From NCBI GenBank assembly GCA_030760725.1, contig JASWHV010000005.1, forward strand, positions 88,790,622 through 88,854,621: a stretch of 64,000 bases of DNA, given 5' to 3'. The stretch's first letter is position 1; every line of letters starts with the position of its first letter. This document shows positions 11,201 to 22,400 of this stretch, one piece after another. This DNA comes from Neostapfia colusana (lineage: Eukaryota; Streptophyta; Magnoliopsida; Poales; Poaceae). Under the pieces are notes generated by a model that was given only the letters and a program-made list of their open reading frames with translations, did not search any database and had not been told where the DNA came from. A program made the position numbers and the translations under genes.

Positions 11201-12640
11201 GGACTGTTCAGATTGACTCGCCGATTCACGGACTGCACAAGCTATTTTTAGACAGCGAAGATCAAGAAATGGCAGAGGCCTACCACACAGAAGCGATTAA
11301 ACTTGAAGATATTCCGGTGGTACGTGATTACCGTGATGTGTTTCCCGATGATTTACCGGGCATGCCGCCCGAACGGGATGTCGAGTTCAAGATTGAACTG
11401 GCGTCGGGAACAACACCTATTTTACGAAGGCCTTACAAGATGTCACCTAACGAACTAGCGGAGTTGAAAGAGCAGCTAAATGAACTCATGAGCAAGTGTT
11501 TCATACGACCAAGTTCTTCACCTTGGGGTTGCTCTACGCTGTTCGTTAAGAAGAAGGACGAAACACTAAGGTTATGTGTTGATTATCGTCCTCTAAATGC
11601 GGTCGCTATAAAGAGCAAGTATCCATTGCCCCACATTGACATCTTGTTCAATCAACTAATTGGGGCGAAGGTCTTCTCGAAGATGGATCTTCGGTCTGGA
11701 TATCATCAAATCAAAATCCTACCGGAGGATATACCAAAGACAGCTTTCTCGACGAGATACGGGTTCTATGAGTACCTCGTCATGTCATTTGGGTTAACCA
11801 ACGCTCCGGCACACTTCATGTACTTGATGAATTCGGTGTTCATGCCAGAGTTAGACAAGCTCATCGTGGTATTCATTGATGACATTTTGGTTTACTCCAA
11901 ATCCGAAGAAGAGCACACTAAACATTTGCGTATCGTGCTACAACGGTTGAGGGAGCACAAATTATACGCCAAGTTCAGTATGTGCGAGTTCTGGATTGAT
12001 CAAGTGCTTTTTCTTGGCCATATTATTTCAGCAGAGGGCATTGCCGTGGACCCAAGCAAAATTGAACAAGTGCTGAAATGGGAATCTCCAAAATCCGTCC
12101 ACGAGGTCCAAAGTTTCCTAGGTTTAGCGGGGTATTATCGGAGGTTCATTCGGAGCTTCTCAAAAATTGCTAAACCAATGACGGAGCTGCTGAAGAAGGG
12201 CACTAAATACGTGTGGAATGCAGAATGTGAAGCCGCATTCAGGACATTGGTGAAACATCTCACAACAGCTCCAGTTCTTGCTCAGATGGACACGACGAAG
12301 CAATTTATTGTCTAATGTGATGCATCCGCCATCGGTCTCGGCTGCGTTCTTATGCAAGACGGGCATGTGGTCGCGTATGGGTCTCGTCAACTGCAAAACC
12401 ACGAGCAGCATTATCCAACTCATGATCTTGAGCTTGCTGCTGTGGTGTTAGCGTTAAAGATGTGGAGGCATGATTTACTTGGCAATCTTATCCACCTTTA
12501 CACCGACCATAAAAGCCTGAAGTATATCTTCACATAGAAGGAGCTGAATAGGAGATAACGAAGGTGGTTGGAGCTCATAAAAGATTATGAAATCGAGATC
12601 CACTAGCATCGGGGAAAAGCGAACGTGGTTGCCGACGCGC
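11201..12640 (+). pseudogene. pol: Element L reverse transcriptase and RNase H
   Basis: RT copies RNA to DNA and RNase H removes the RNA strand. RT is largely open: DVFPDDLPGMPPERDVEFKI, LRLCVDYRPLN, SKMDLRSGYHQIKI, the catalytic FIDDILVYSKS (Asp pair at 11878-11883) and GLAGYYRRFI. RNase H reads CDASAIGLGCVLMQ, THDLELAAVV and YTDHKSLKYIF. In-frame stops: TAA 12313-12315 (just before CDAS), TAG 12535-12537, TAA near 12556 and TAG near 12604. Chromovirus of the Tekay group by its motifs. Confidence 0.9.
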
Positions 12641-13218
12641 TTAGTCGGAAAGCCCATGTTCACAACTTGGCAGTTGCTGAGTTGGAATATGAAGAACCGA
12701 GTCTCCGTGTCATTCCGTATGGAGCACTGTATAATATTCCTCTCATTCCAACGACCCAAGAAGAGATTGTTGAGGCTCAAAGAAGGGACAGGGGTATGTC
12801 TCACATACGGAGAAGACTCGACAACAGAGAGGTGAATTGTTTCTGGAAGGATGAGAACTGTACGCTATGGTTTAACGACCGTATAGTTGAAACACGTAAT
12901 ATGAAACTCCGGAAGAAGATATTGGACGAAGCCCACCTGTCGAAGTTTTCCATTCATCCAGGCAGCAACAAGATGTACCAAGATTTGAAACAGAAATTTT
13001 GGTGGACGCGGATGAAGCGGGAAATTGCAAGTATGTATCCAAAAGTGATACGTGTAGACAGGTCAAGCCAGATCATATGCGGAAAGCCGGACCGCTACAA
13101 GCACTGAAGATACCGGCATGGAAATGGGAGGATGTGAGTATGGATTTCATCGTAGGATTACCACTCACATCCCGGAAGCATGACTGGAATTGGGTGATCG
13201 TCGACCGGTTGACGAAAT
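12641..13218 (+). pseudogene. pol: Element L integrase, truncated by element M
   Basis: N-terminal zinc-binding domain and start of the catalytic core of integrase, which inserts the DNA copy. It reads KKILDEAHLSKFSIHPGSNK, FWWTRMKREIA and, after a frameshift near 13035, DTCRQVK, SMDFIVGLP and VIVDRLTK. The first Cys of the HHCC finger is Ser (KSDTC). The coding sequence stops exactly at 13218, where the LTR of M begins, so the second catalytic Asp and the Glu are not in the window. Confidence 0.9.
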
Positions 13219-13949
13219 TGTAAAAGCCCATAAAGTGACTTGCAAGAATGTTCATCACCTCACCACACCACAGCTCATTTGGTGGATAGCTCATGAACAT
13301 TTGAGAAGAGCAAGTAAACACAATCAAGAGGATGATTAGAGGGAAAACCCATGACTCCAAAAAATAGAAGTTCATACACATAGACATGAGAGGCTGAGTT
13401 CACCCCTAGAACTTAAATACTCTTGGGAAGGCTCAGGCCAAGTCTCATTCAAATCCAAACTCTTTGGAGCCACTTTTGGAGACATTTGTAAAAAGGGCTA
13501 TTTGAATGCAAATTCAAATTTCAACTAGTTTTCATCACTTGAATTCAAAAGTTGACTCCATATTCAAACTCAGCACATTTTTCTGACTTAGTCCACCAAT
13601 TTTCATCCCCATTGCAGTTCATCTTGTCGGGAGCTAAATTTGTATTAATTCAAAAAATGAATTTGAATTTCAAATTCAAATGTGAAGCAAATTTAGCCAA
13701 CCCAATTTCAAACTGAGGAACTCAAATTCAACTCATGACTTTGTGGCTAAGTCTCTCATTCAATTGTGAGTAGCTGAGGTCTTTTCAGTAAAAAACAAAA
13801 TTGAAGAAAAGAGAAGAGGATTAGAGGGGAGGGGGACCCACTGGTCAGTAGACTTTCAACTGAAGTCTACTCGGGCTGCACTCGGGCAACAGCGCGCCAG
13901 CTCCCGACGCCAGTGCACAACCGCCTCTGCACCCTGCCACCTCCTGCTC

Positions 13950-13966
13950 GGGGGGGGGGGGGGGGG
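13950..13966 (+). repeat. Run of 17 G
   Basis: Uninterrupted G17 in the GC-rich part of the M LTR. It could be a real homopolymer able to form a G-quadruplex, or a length error of sequencing or assembly. Confidence 0.9.
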
Positions 13967-15598
13967 AATTGGTGACCGAAGGGGTAAAACGTGTAGCCCT
14001 GCCATGCCCCGCTGCTTCCCTCACGCGGTTCACCTCCTCCGCACACAACCGAAGCAAAACACATCACCGTCTGCTTTCTCAGTTCCTCGGTGCGCCGCCG
14101 TTCTAAGCACGCTCGTGACCGATGATCAACAGAAACTAGGCGCGCCAGAGGCTGCTCGAACTCACGGTGAAAACCCTACCCCTTTTCGTACCCTGTCGGG
14201 GGAGAATTTCCCCGTTTATTTCTCGGTGTCCAAAGAAACGATCTAGCCAAGAATCCAAAATTCATGGTGATCGATCGACCACCGCGTATGCCAAGCTACC
14301 CACATGTTCTACACGTCCCCACGGCCACCTAGGATCAAGAACCATCAGAAACCGTTGAGTTTTGGCGCTACTATTCGAAGTTTTTCGAGTATCCACCGTT
14401 TTAGCCCTAGGTCGATGGTTAGGTCCTAGCTCCGGCCGTTTCCATGGCAAACCGAGTCCATGTTAATGCCCAGCATGTCACCACGGAGCTGTAGGAGGAA
14501 ACCGTTCCAAAAATAAGGCCCTATATAGCTCGGGCGACATCACCGGAGTTGGGGTCGCCGCGGTCACCGTCGCGAGCGGGGTTCCGGCCATCACCAAGCT
14601 TCGGTGAGTGCACCAATGTTTTCCCTGAGAAAAGTTGGGCACAGGCGGCAAAATCCGCCGAAGGTCGTGTGGTAAAATGGCCGGTGGTGAGCTCTCCGGT
14701 GAAGCGCCGCCACGGGGATCGCGGGTTGTCGCGAGGAAGACGAGGGGGGGCTGGGATCACCGGTCAGTCTCTGTTTTCCAGCGGGGATCCGTTTTGCGGC
14801 GGGGATCCGGTGTGGCAGTGCGGGTAAAACCCCGTGGGCTGCGGTGTGGCCGCGATCTCAGTGGGCCGGCTTGAGGAGTGGGGCCCACAACCCAAATTTA
14901 AACATTTCTATGATTTTCAGATTTGGTTCAAACTTCAAATGCCTATACCTTTTGCTATGAAGCTCCAAATTCAGTGAACCAAATTTTTGTCAGATTCATC
15001 TTATTGAATACTAACCAGCAAAAGAAGTTTCAGCTTATGAAACTTATTCTTGTTTTAAATTGTTGGGAATTTTATCTGGAGAATTCTTTTATGGAAAATT
15101 CTGAAATTTGGCTAGGATGTTCATTTGAAAATCCTTGAGTCACAGGAAAAATTTCGGATCCATCCAAGTTCATTTAGTTCCCCTAATGTTGTGCTTAAGT
15201 GAACTGCCCTGAGAAAAGGGAAAATGTACAGAAACATTTTTCAGATTTTCTCAAATCTTGTTTAAAGGCATAACTTCATCTAGTATTCTTCAAATGACAT
15301 GAAACCAATTTCATTAGAACCATCTCAAACTCTAGTTTCCAGAAAGTAATGGTTTGAGCCATGAAAATCCCTGGAAATCCTTGGGGGTTCTAGTAATGAC
15401 CAAATAGGATTTTATTTGTACAGAGCTCAGATGAACTTTGTTTCAAATGAAACTTGGCAAAGTCTCTGGTTAGGATCCTATCAAGCCACCATAAGAATTT
15501 CAAAGCCAAAGGGGAGGGATAGCTAGAGTTATGGTATTTACATTGTCAGTTCCAAACTTTGCATTTAAATGGACATATCGTTAATTGCTTACGTTTAG

Positions 15599-15679
15599 TG
15601 GCTGAAGGCGAGGAAACACCGGAAGTGCTGGACTTTCTCCTTCCGGACGAGGCCCTAACTTCTGACCAGCAGCAACATG
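15599..15679 (+). CDS. LTR exon a, M copy (acidic peptide segment)
   Basis: Predicted 81-nt internal exon of an unrecognised spliced gene within the LTR. It follows the acceptor TTGCTTACGTTTAG, starts and ends in phase 1 and is followed by GCAAGTCC, a GC-type donor. It encodes an acidic segment containing ETPEVLDFLLPDE and QQQH. Its length and frame equal those of the B-family copies, and the peptide aligns with B (EEPEVLDFVTPEE) and K (DAPEPLDV). The matching exon b is not in the window. Function unknown; no family recognised. Confidence 0.55.
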
Positions 15680-16173
15680 GCAAGTCCCGGTTTGCATTAA
15701 CAAGTTTTACGAAGTTTTGCTTTCTGTATACTTAGCATAAGGTATGTATGTGCATTAGGTGTAGGATGGATGAAACCCCAATTGCATAACCAGATTATTC
15801 CTATAAGAGTGAGGGTAGTGTCTAATACCTCAAGTAGTCTTGCTGTGCTTAAGATTCATAGGACTTCGGTATAAGTCGAGTAGTTGGAATCTACTCGCGA
15901 GTATAGGTGTCGGGACACACGGGATTGGTTCGAGTGATGTGAGATCACTTTAGTAAGAAAATGAGACTAGGCAGGGGCTAGGGTGCAGCAATAGTAAGTC
16001 TTGTGGGCGCAGCCCTGTCTGTGTCGATTGAGGACCGATCCGTGTGCGGCCCCGTTGAACAAGTATTGAACGTACCGAAGGCATATTGGATATATGGGCC
16101 CCGATAAACCGATGTAACCTATACCTCCAGGCATCGAGGCATAACGCACCAATTTATATGTGTAGGTTGAGGG

Positions 16174-16959
16174 TGTGACACCCTAATTTTTTGATTTCTG
16201 CATATATTCATGTTTTATAAACATTTTTAAGAGATTGAAACATAGAAGAATCAAAAGATAGCCAAAAGGAGCCAATTTCAGTTCGCCTGGAGCGCCGTAG
16301 ACATTTTCCACGTGTCGCTGGCCACGTGGCGTGTTCGGAGCTCATCTCCGCAAATTGGGAGAGGTCCGCCGCTAAACTGGCTATGTGGCAGGTTCGGGGC
16401 TCATTCCCGCAAAGGGGGAGAGGTACAGCCTCACTAGACACGTGTCGCTCTCGGAGCTCACCTCCGGGAGGTCCGACATTGCCAGACACGTGTCACCTTC
16501 GGAGCTCACCTCCGGGAGGTCCGACACTGCCGGACACGTGTCACCTCCGGAGCTCACCTCCGAGAGGTCCGATGCTGATGGACACGTGTCGACCTCGGAG
16601 CTCATCTCTAAGTAAAAAGGAAAGTCTTGCGCTACTTGATGCGTGGCATTCTTGGAGCTCACCTCAGGAGAGAGGGAGGTCCGGAATTGACACATGCCAC
16701 CCCGGAGCCACCTCGGAAGAGAGGGGGAGGTCCGGAACTGACACGTGGCGTTCGCGGAGCTCGCCTCTGTTGAGAGGGGAGGTCCCGACCCACCTGACAC
16801 GTGGCGCACGTGGAGCCCGCCTCTTAGAAAAAGGAAGGTTCCCGCCCGCAAGGATACGTGGCGCACGCGGAGCCCGCCTCTGAGAAAGAGGAAGGTCTCG
16901 CTCGCTTCACACGTGGCACAACCGGAGATCGCCTTTGAGGAAAAGGGAGACCAGGACAC
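16174..16959 (+). repeat. 5' LTR of element H, left part (family A)
   Basis: It begins TGTGACACCCTAAT and aligns with the start of the 3' LTR of I (60895). It is interrupted at 16959 by B1; the LTR resumes at 32299 (GACCCCGATGGACATG), exactly where the I LTR runs on. The left flank is GAGGG (16169-16173); the right end of H is outside the window, so the TSD is untested. Confidence 0.9.
16305..16955 (+). repeat. 48-57 bp tandem array of G-box/ABRE units in family A LTR
   Basis: Four units at exactly 48-bp spacing each start with the palindrome GACACGTGTC (16437, 16485, 16533, 16581) followed by a CGGAGCTCACCTCCG-type dyad. Further right the units are 50-57 bp and start with ACGTGGC (16743, 16799, 16856, 16911), with two decayed units between; two more cores lie at about 16308 and 16322. 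ACGTGTC/ACGTGGC is the core of plant G-box and abscisic-acid response elements bound by bZIP factors. The array lies upstream of the TATA box (32528) once B1 is removed, so it is in the U3 enhancer position. The same array is in the I 3' LTR (about 61040-61610). Confidence 0.85.
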
Positions 16960-17060
16960 TGACACGACCCCACGGTCTTGTCGAGCCAGGATCACGCTGA
17001 GGGGTGCTGCGTTGCACAGCACCGGATAACACACATCAAAGGTACAAAGCGGAAGCAAAG

Positions 17061-17066
17061 TTTATT
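17061..17066 (-). terminator. LTR polyadenylation signal, B1 3' LTR
   Basis: AATAAA on the minus strand about 105 bp before the LTR end and about 120 nt after the exon b stop position. The usual place for 3' end formation of the element RNA. Confidence 0.6.
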
Positions 17067-17174
17067 ACATAAAGAAGTTTATGAATATTTTTATAACAAA
17101 ATATGTTCAGTCTACACTCACGGGCGTAGACTACGCATCAAGTTCACGTTCAGCCCGTGAACGTGTCCTTGCTA

Positions 17175-17288
17175 GCACACACGCACACTAACACGGCGGC
17201 GTGCACGACTCCCACTCGACGGGGTTCCCCTCCTGGGGGTTCCATCTCCACCTCGTGAGTCCCTTCCTCATATAACCCTGCAAAAGCT
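17175..17288 (-). pseudogene. LTR exon b, degraded copy in B1 3' LTR
   Basis: Same position and acceptor (GCTTTTGCAG) as exon b in the other B LTRs, and it still reads YEEGT, but one extra C in the CCCCC run shifts the frame before the conserved CTPP end. Non-functional copy. Confidence 0.6.
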
Positions 17289-18368
17289 TCAAACACAAGC
17301 AGTGAGCACGAAGGCTCAGCAAGACTGACCCGTCTCTCCTAAACATGAAACTTCTACATGAGGGGTGATAGGTACAGGAGATAAAACAAGTTGCAAGGAC
17401 TCGCCTAATTAGTGGAACCTTACTTTCAAATTTTAGCAGCAGGTTGTGGAGAACCTTACGCTAAGGCACATGAGAGAGCCGCAATGAAACAAGAGACGCA
17501 TTTCTCTCATGTACTTTGCCCAAAGTTGAACAGAACTTTAGTTAGCTCTAAACTACAACAAATTATTAACAATCAAAGTCCATCTTTCAATCAGCAACGT
17601 TTTAACATGTAACTATCCTGTTCTTTCTACGTCATGGTACGGTGAACAAGTAGTACTCACTCACCACGAGGGACGGCGATTATAATCGATTTACACCTGC
17701 AGGGTTACCCGAACAACCCGTCACGTACGCCCGTACTCGATGTTGCCTACAGCAACCATCACGGACACCGTACGCAACCATCTTTCACCCGTTTGCCAAA
17801 TGTTGAACCGGTCCAACCGTCCCGAGCAAGAGGTCTCTGCACGCGCATATCAGTGCCGTCAGCTGATTTACACCTCAAGCTCTCAACCTATTCTCCGAAC
17901 GACCAGCTATGCCTCAACACCCAGCTACCCGAGTTACATTGGTTTCCCGGTTCCCATATAGCCGGTAGGTCTTCGGTACTGTTCTAGCTTGTTCAACAGG
18001 TCCGCACACGGCTCGGTCCTCAATCGACACAAGCGGAGCTATAGCACACAGGCCCTAAAGTCCTGCTGCCCTTACTCTCCGCTCGGTCTCATCTTTCTTG
18101 CCATGTGTTTCATGTGCTATTTCTACCCGAGTCGAGTCCCTCTAGCCTATGCTCGCGAGTAGTTCCAACTACTCGACTTGTACCGAATCCTACACTATCT
18201 TAGCATTGCAGTAGATAACGGGGTTTTCAATCCTAATCCCAACCCATGGTTTTCTTGGCTATGCAATTGGGTTTCCAAACAAGACTCTAGTGCAAGGAAT
18301 AATGGTACTCAAGTAAGTGCCCAAAACAATAAAAATTTGTAAAAAGGTTAATGTAAACCGGAGCTTTC

Positions 18369-18448
18369 CTTGCAGCTCTTGGTCGTAGGCTAGCTGCTCC
18401 TCCGGAGTAACGTAGTCTAGGACTTCGGGTCCTCGTCGACCATAGCGA
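18369..18448 (-). pseudogene. LTR exon a, degraded copy in B1 3' LTR
   Basis: 80 nt instead of 81: one A is lost, shifting the frame onto a TAG, and the GC donor has become GA. The acceptor ATCATGTAG is intact. It contrasts with the open copy in the other LTR of the same element (29655-29735). Confidence 0.6.
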
Positions 18449-20957
18449 CTACATGATATAACAAGTACATGTATTAATTAAATGCATTTGAATTGAGTTT
18501 TAAACTTGTGAACCTTCTAAGTCGCTTTTACTGTCGCTTGGTTACAACCTAAACAGAGACTTGGTCAAGTTTTAGTTGCAGCAAAGCTCATTTGAGTCCT
18601 CCACAATTAATTATGTCCTTGACCTTAATTGGAACCCTTATGGTGTTATAGGGATTTTCATGGGGCAACTCATAACTTTCTGAAAACTAGATTTTCAGAG
18701 GGTTCTAATGGAGTTGGTCTCACTTAATTTGAAGGTTCCTAGCTAAAGATATGAGCTAGACAATTTCAGAGAAAATTCTGAAAATGTTTCTGAACATTTT
18801 CTATTTTCTCTGGAACAGTTTCATTAATCACCCCATTAGGAGGATCAAAATAGCTCGAATGGATCTGAAATTTTTATGGTAGCTCATAGATATTTTGGTT
18901 AACATCCCAGCAAAATTTCAGAATTTTCCTCCAAAGGATTCTCCAGTTAAAATTCCAAACAGTTTAAAATTTGAGGAATTAATTCTGGAGAAATAAGGAT
19001 TTTCATGAAGTGAAACTTAATTTGCTGGAAAGTTCTCAGAGAGCTGAATCCAACAAAATTTGGTTCACTCTATTTGGAGTTTCCTAGTCCAAGTTATGAG
19101 GATTTGAAGTTTGAATGAAATCTGAAAATCGGGGGAAAAGTTTAAATCTGCTGGTGGGCCACGGCGACACGTGTTGTGTGCTGAGGCGTCGGCACACCGG
19201 GGTGTACAGAGTATTTTGCGCGCCAGCACACTGGATCCGAGCCACAGCCTGATCCTGATTTAAAATATGAGCCACTGACGACCGGGGTCCACCCCCTTCG
19301 TCTACCTCCTGCCGCCGGGGTACCTCGCCGGAGAGCTCGCCGGCAGCCTCTGTGGAGCTCCAAGCTTCATGATTCCGGCTGCCCCTGCCTATTTTCACCC
19401 GGGGAACACGATTCCGGGCTTAGCTCGTCATGAAAATGGCCGGTACATGGTCGGCGACGAGCTGCAGCCTCGCGAGAACTTCGGCCGTGTTGTCCTCCCT
19501 AGCACCTCACCCGATCAAGCTACGGGTCGTCGAGCATCAGTGGACCATAGGAAAGGTCGACATGAGCTCCACGGAGCTCGGGAAGGGTCGTGTTGGGCTG
19601 TCACCGTGCGACCTAGGCCGGAAATCGGGATTTCTACTAAAACTCGAAGAACAATGGTTTCCCTCCATGGTTCTTTGTGGTTCCTGCTCCTATGGACTCG
19701 TACGGGCTACTAGAAGTGATCCTCTCCATGAGAGAATGATTGATGCAGTGTGGCTTACGAATTTCTCTGATCGGTGCAGACTCCACTTTTGCACACCGTC
19801 GCAAAAACATGAAATTCCGGCCTGAGCAGTGTTTGTCACGCCGCCGGAGCTTGTGGGAATGAAAGAAGGACTGAAGGCGAACCTCTTTTCTGTTCACAGC
19901 TCGGTGATCGGTGGGCTGTGGTGGCCGGAAGGATGGTTCCCGCAGTGGCGGCTCGAGCTGAACCGGCAGAGGAAGGATCGCCGCGGTGGAGCTCGGGGAG
20001 GACTGCCCCGAGCCTGGAACCGACGCGAGGGTGTCGAAGATGGCTTAGCGCACCTGGTTCTGGTCTCTGATCGCCGGGAGGATCACTGGATCGACCGGGC
20101 GATGAGGAACCGAAAATTCAACCGAGCGGTGAGGAGCTTCGGCTTTCTGGGTGGGAACGCGTCGAGGCAGCGGTGAAGACCCCTTGCGATCGCTCGGGCG
20201 CGTAGATAAGGGCCCTGCGAGGTGGTTCACCGGCCGAGGGCGGAAAGCAGCTGCTGTCCTCGCCGTTTCTTCGCCGTGGCGGTCACTGCAGCGCGCGCGA
20301 GTACCCGCGCTGAGCTCTCAGTCGGTTTCTTTTGCCTCAGTGGCTGACATGTGGGTCCCACCCGGGGTTTTAACCTCTGAAATTAACTTTGCTCTACTGC
20401 TCTAAACAGTACAGACCAAACTAACATCAAGTATTTGAATTATCTGCCCCTGAGGCATTTGAATGGGGTAGAATTCAAATTGGTTTGGGTTTGACTAAAT
20501 CTTAGCACACATGTGGTTTGAAATTCAAATAAGGTTTGAATTTGCTACATTTAAGTCATGTCAAGCTCAACTCCAAATGGAGTGAAAATTGGTATGTGAG
20601 CTCACAAAAATGTGCTGAGCAAGAATATGCCTCCCACTTTTGAATTCATGGGATAAAATCAGTTTGAATTTGAATTTGAGTTCAAACTACCCTTTTTCTA
20701 GCTATACCCAAAATGACCTCAAAATGGTTTTGAATTTGGGTGAAACTTGGCATGGACATTCCTAGCACTGTGTAGGAGTTTTCATATGCCCAGCCCCTGT
20801 ATAGAAATACCACTTTTGCAATATGTGAGTTTGTTCTCTAATGAGCATGTTGATGGTGGTTACTTGCTCTTCAAATGGGTTTATCAACTTGCTTCAAATG
20901 AGGTGTGTGTGTGGTGATGAACACTTCAAACATGTGTCAAAAACTGAGGCCCTTACA

Positions 20958-20992
20958 TTCCTCCCCCCTTAAAGGAATCTCGTCCCGAGATT
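20958..20992 (-). other. Polypurine tract and adjoining hairpin of B1
   Basis: On the minus strand, a hairpin AATCTCG-gga-CGAGATT (20976-20992) is followed by CTTTAAGGGGGGAGGAA and then the LTR start TGTAAGG. The purine run primes plus-strand DNA synthesis. The hairpin also stands before the tract in K (47870-47888). Confidence 0.85.
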
Positions 20993-21024
20993 ATAAGTTA
21001 GAAATGAGAGAGGACGGTGGAAAA

Positions 21025-21440
21025 TTACCGGATATGCGATGTGAAAAAGTCGTGGTAGTTAGCGCGAAGAAATCCTTCGCTCTCCCATGTCGCTTCGTCC
21101 ACGGAGTGATTACTCCATAGAACTTGGTAGAACCACAACGTGCGGTTGCGTGTGGTTTGGGCCTTTTCATCAATGATCTGAACCGGTTCCTCCCGATAGG
21201 TGAGATCCGGTTGCAATTCTTCAATGTCCTCCAGCTGAACGGTAGTTGATAGCTTAAGACACTTCCTCAGCTGGGAAATGCGAAAGACGTCGTGCACACC
21301 GGAAAGTGCTTCTGGTAATTTCAGTCGGTATGCTACTGATCCACATCTTTCGGTAATCTGGAATGGACCGATGAATCGGGGTGCCAACTTTCCTCTCACC
21401 CCAAATCTGTTTACGCCCTTCATTGGAGACACCCGTAGAT
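21025..21440 (-). pseudogene. pol: B1 integrase C-terminus with chromodomain
   Basis: Last part of the polyprotein in its own frame: SPMKGVNRFGVRGKLAPRF, HDVFRISQLRKCL, then a chromodomain (PVQIIDEKAQTTRN, FYQVLWSNHSVDEATWES), which in chromoviruses directs integration to modified chromatin. It ends at a natural-looking stop 21025-21027, 32 bases before the hairpin. A deletion and frameshift near 21430-21540 separate it from the integrase core. Confidence 0.88.
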
Positions 21441-22400
21441 ATACGTGATCCCCGACTTCGAATTATAATGGGCGTCTTCTCCGGTCCGCATACTGTTTCT
21501 GACGGGATTGGGTACCTTTTCTTCCGCGTTGTTGACAAGGTCAATCCCGAAGGTGACCCTTTCGCCAGACTCACACCAGTTCAATGGTGTGCGGCATTTT
21601 CTTCCGTATAGCGCCTCGTAGGGCACCATCTTTATGCTGGCTTGGTACCCGTTGTTGTACGAGAACTCGGCTAACGGCAAGTGATCATCCCAATTCTTGC
21701 TGTGGTTGATAGCGCAAGCTCGTAGCATGTCTTCTAGGATCTGGTTTACCCGCTCAGTTTGCCCGTCCGTTTGCGGGTGGTACGCTGAACTACGGATCAG
21801 CTTTGTCCCAAATGCAGCGTGTAGCTGCTCCCAAAAACGGGACACAAATAAAGTGCCCTGATCCGATATGATGGTAAGGGGTACGCCGTACAAGCATAGG
21901 ATCCGTGAGATGTACAGTTCAGCGTACTTCTTGGTGTTGTAGTTGGTGTTGACCGGGATGAAATGGGCAACTTTGGTGAGCCGGTCGACGATCACCGACA
22001 CAGAATCATGTATCTGAAAGGTGGTGGGTAAACCGACGATGAAGTCCATGCTCACATCCTTCCATTTCCAGGCAGGAACGCCCAGTGGTTGTAGCAGTCC
22101 CGGCTTCCACATATGATCTGCCTTCACCCTTCGACATGTATCACACTAGGACACGTACTTTGCGATCTCCCGCTTCATCCGTGTCCACCAAAACTTGCTT
22201 CTGAGTTCTTGATACATTTTGTTGCTGCCGGGGTGAATAGAAAACTTTGACAAGTGAGCCTCATCAAAGATTTTCTTCCGTAACTCCGGGTTACGGGGTA
22301 CGATGATCCAGTCCTTGAACCATAGGATGCCGTCTTTGTCTTTCCGGAAACAATTCAGTTCCCCACTATCTATACGTCTCCGCAAATGCGATATGCCCTT
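21441..22400 (-). pseudogene. pol: B1 integrase core
   Basis: Integrase: HHCC finger followed by the DDE core, with SMDFIVGLP (first Asp), IISDQG (second Asp), DGQTERVNQ (Glu) and YEALYGRKCRTPL. An in-frame TAG at about 22146-22148 lies in the finger just before CDTC. The reading is otherwise open from 23615 to about 21540, where the conserved KAAQSRQKSY region is replaced by an out-of-frame tail. Confidence 0.9.

Larger units (their letters stand above)
4612..13218 (+). mobile_element. Tekay-type chromovirus L, oldest layer, interrupted
   Basis: Plus-strand Ty3/gypsy element: partial 5' LTR (4612-8368), primer site, leader, and a gag-pol that runs up to the integrase core and is cut at 13218 by element M. 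The LTR's left end was split off by the CRM-type insertion. LTR and protein sequence resemble element K and family B. It carries the most stops and frameshifts in the window, which fits its position at the bottom of the stack. Confidence 0.85.
13219..16173 (+). repeat. LTR of element M, interrupted by element H
   Basis: It begins TGTAAAAGCCC inside L's integrase and aligns with the K LTR (TGTAAAATCCCC) in order: AT-rich start, GC-rich segment (about 13880-14880), exon a with its GC donor (15599-15679), a hairpin (15877-15897) and the conserved 16021-16077 block. It stops at 16173, where the family A LTR of H begins; exon b, polyA signal and LTR end would lie beyond H, outside the window. Whether it belongs to a full element or a solo LTR is unknown. 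The flank at the insertion is GAAAT (13214-13218). A TATATAG at 14523 could be a TATA box. Confidence 0.8.
16960..20957 (-). repeat. 3' LTR of B1
   Basis: On the coding strand it runs from TGTAAGGGCCTCAG (20957) to CGTGTCA (16960). It contains a GC-rich segment (about 19140-20370), degraded copies of LTR exons a and b, the conserved block at about 17980-18035, and the polyA signal AATAAA (17061-17066, minus). It is followed on the inside by the polypurine tract. Confidence 0.93.

Noticed and set aside
16326..17058. Long overlapping ORFs on both strands (185 and 225 codons) with repeated peptide units
   Set aside because: They lie in the 48-bp tandem array; 48 is a multiple of three, so stop-free units stay open in several frames. 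No conserved protein, and the frames break outside the array.
19369..20405. Several plus-strand ORFs repeated at 30590-31735 and 53376-53917
   Set aside because: They are antisense to the B LTR's coding strand, in its GC-rich segment, and recur only because the LTR recurs. Frames differ between copies.
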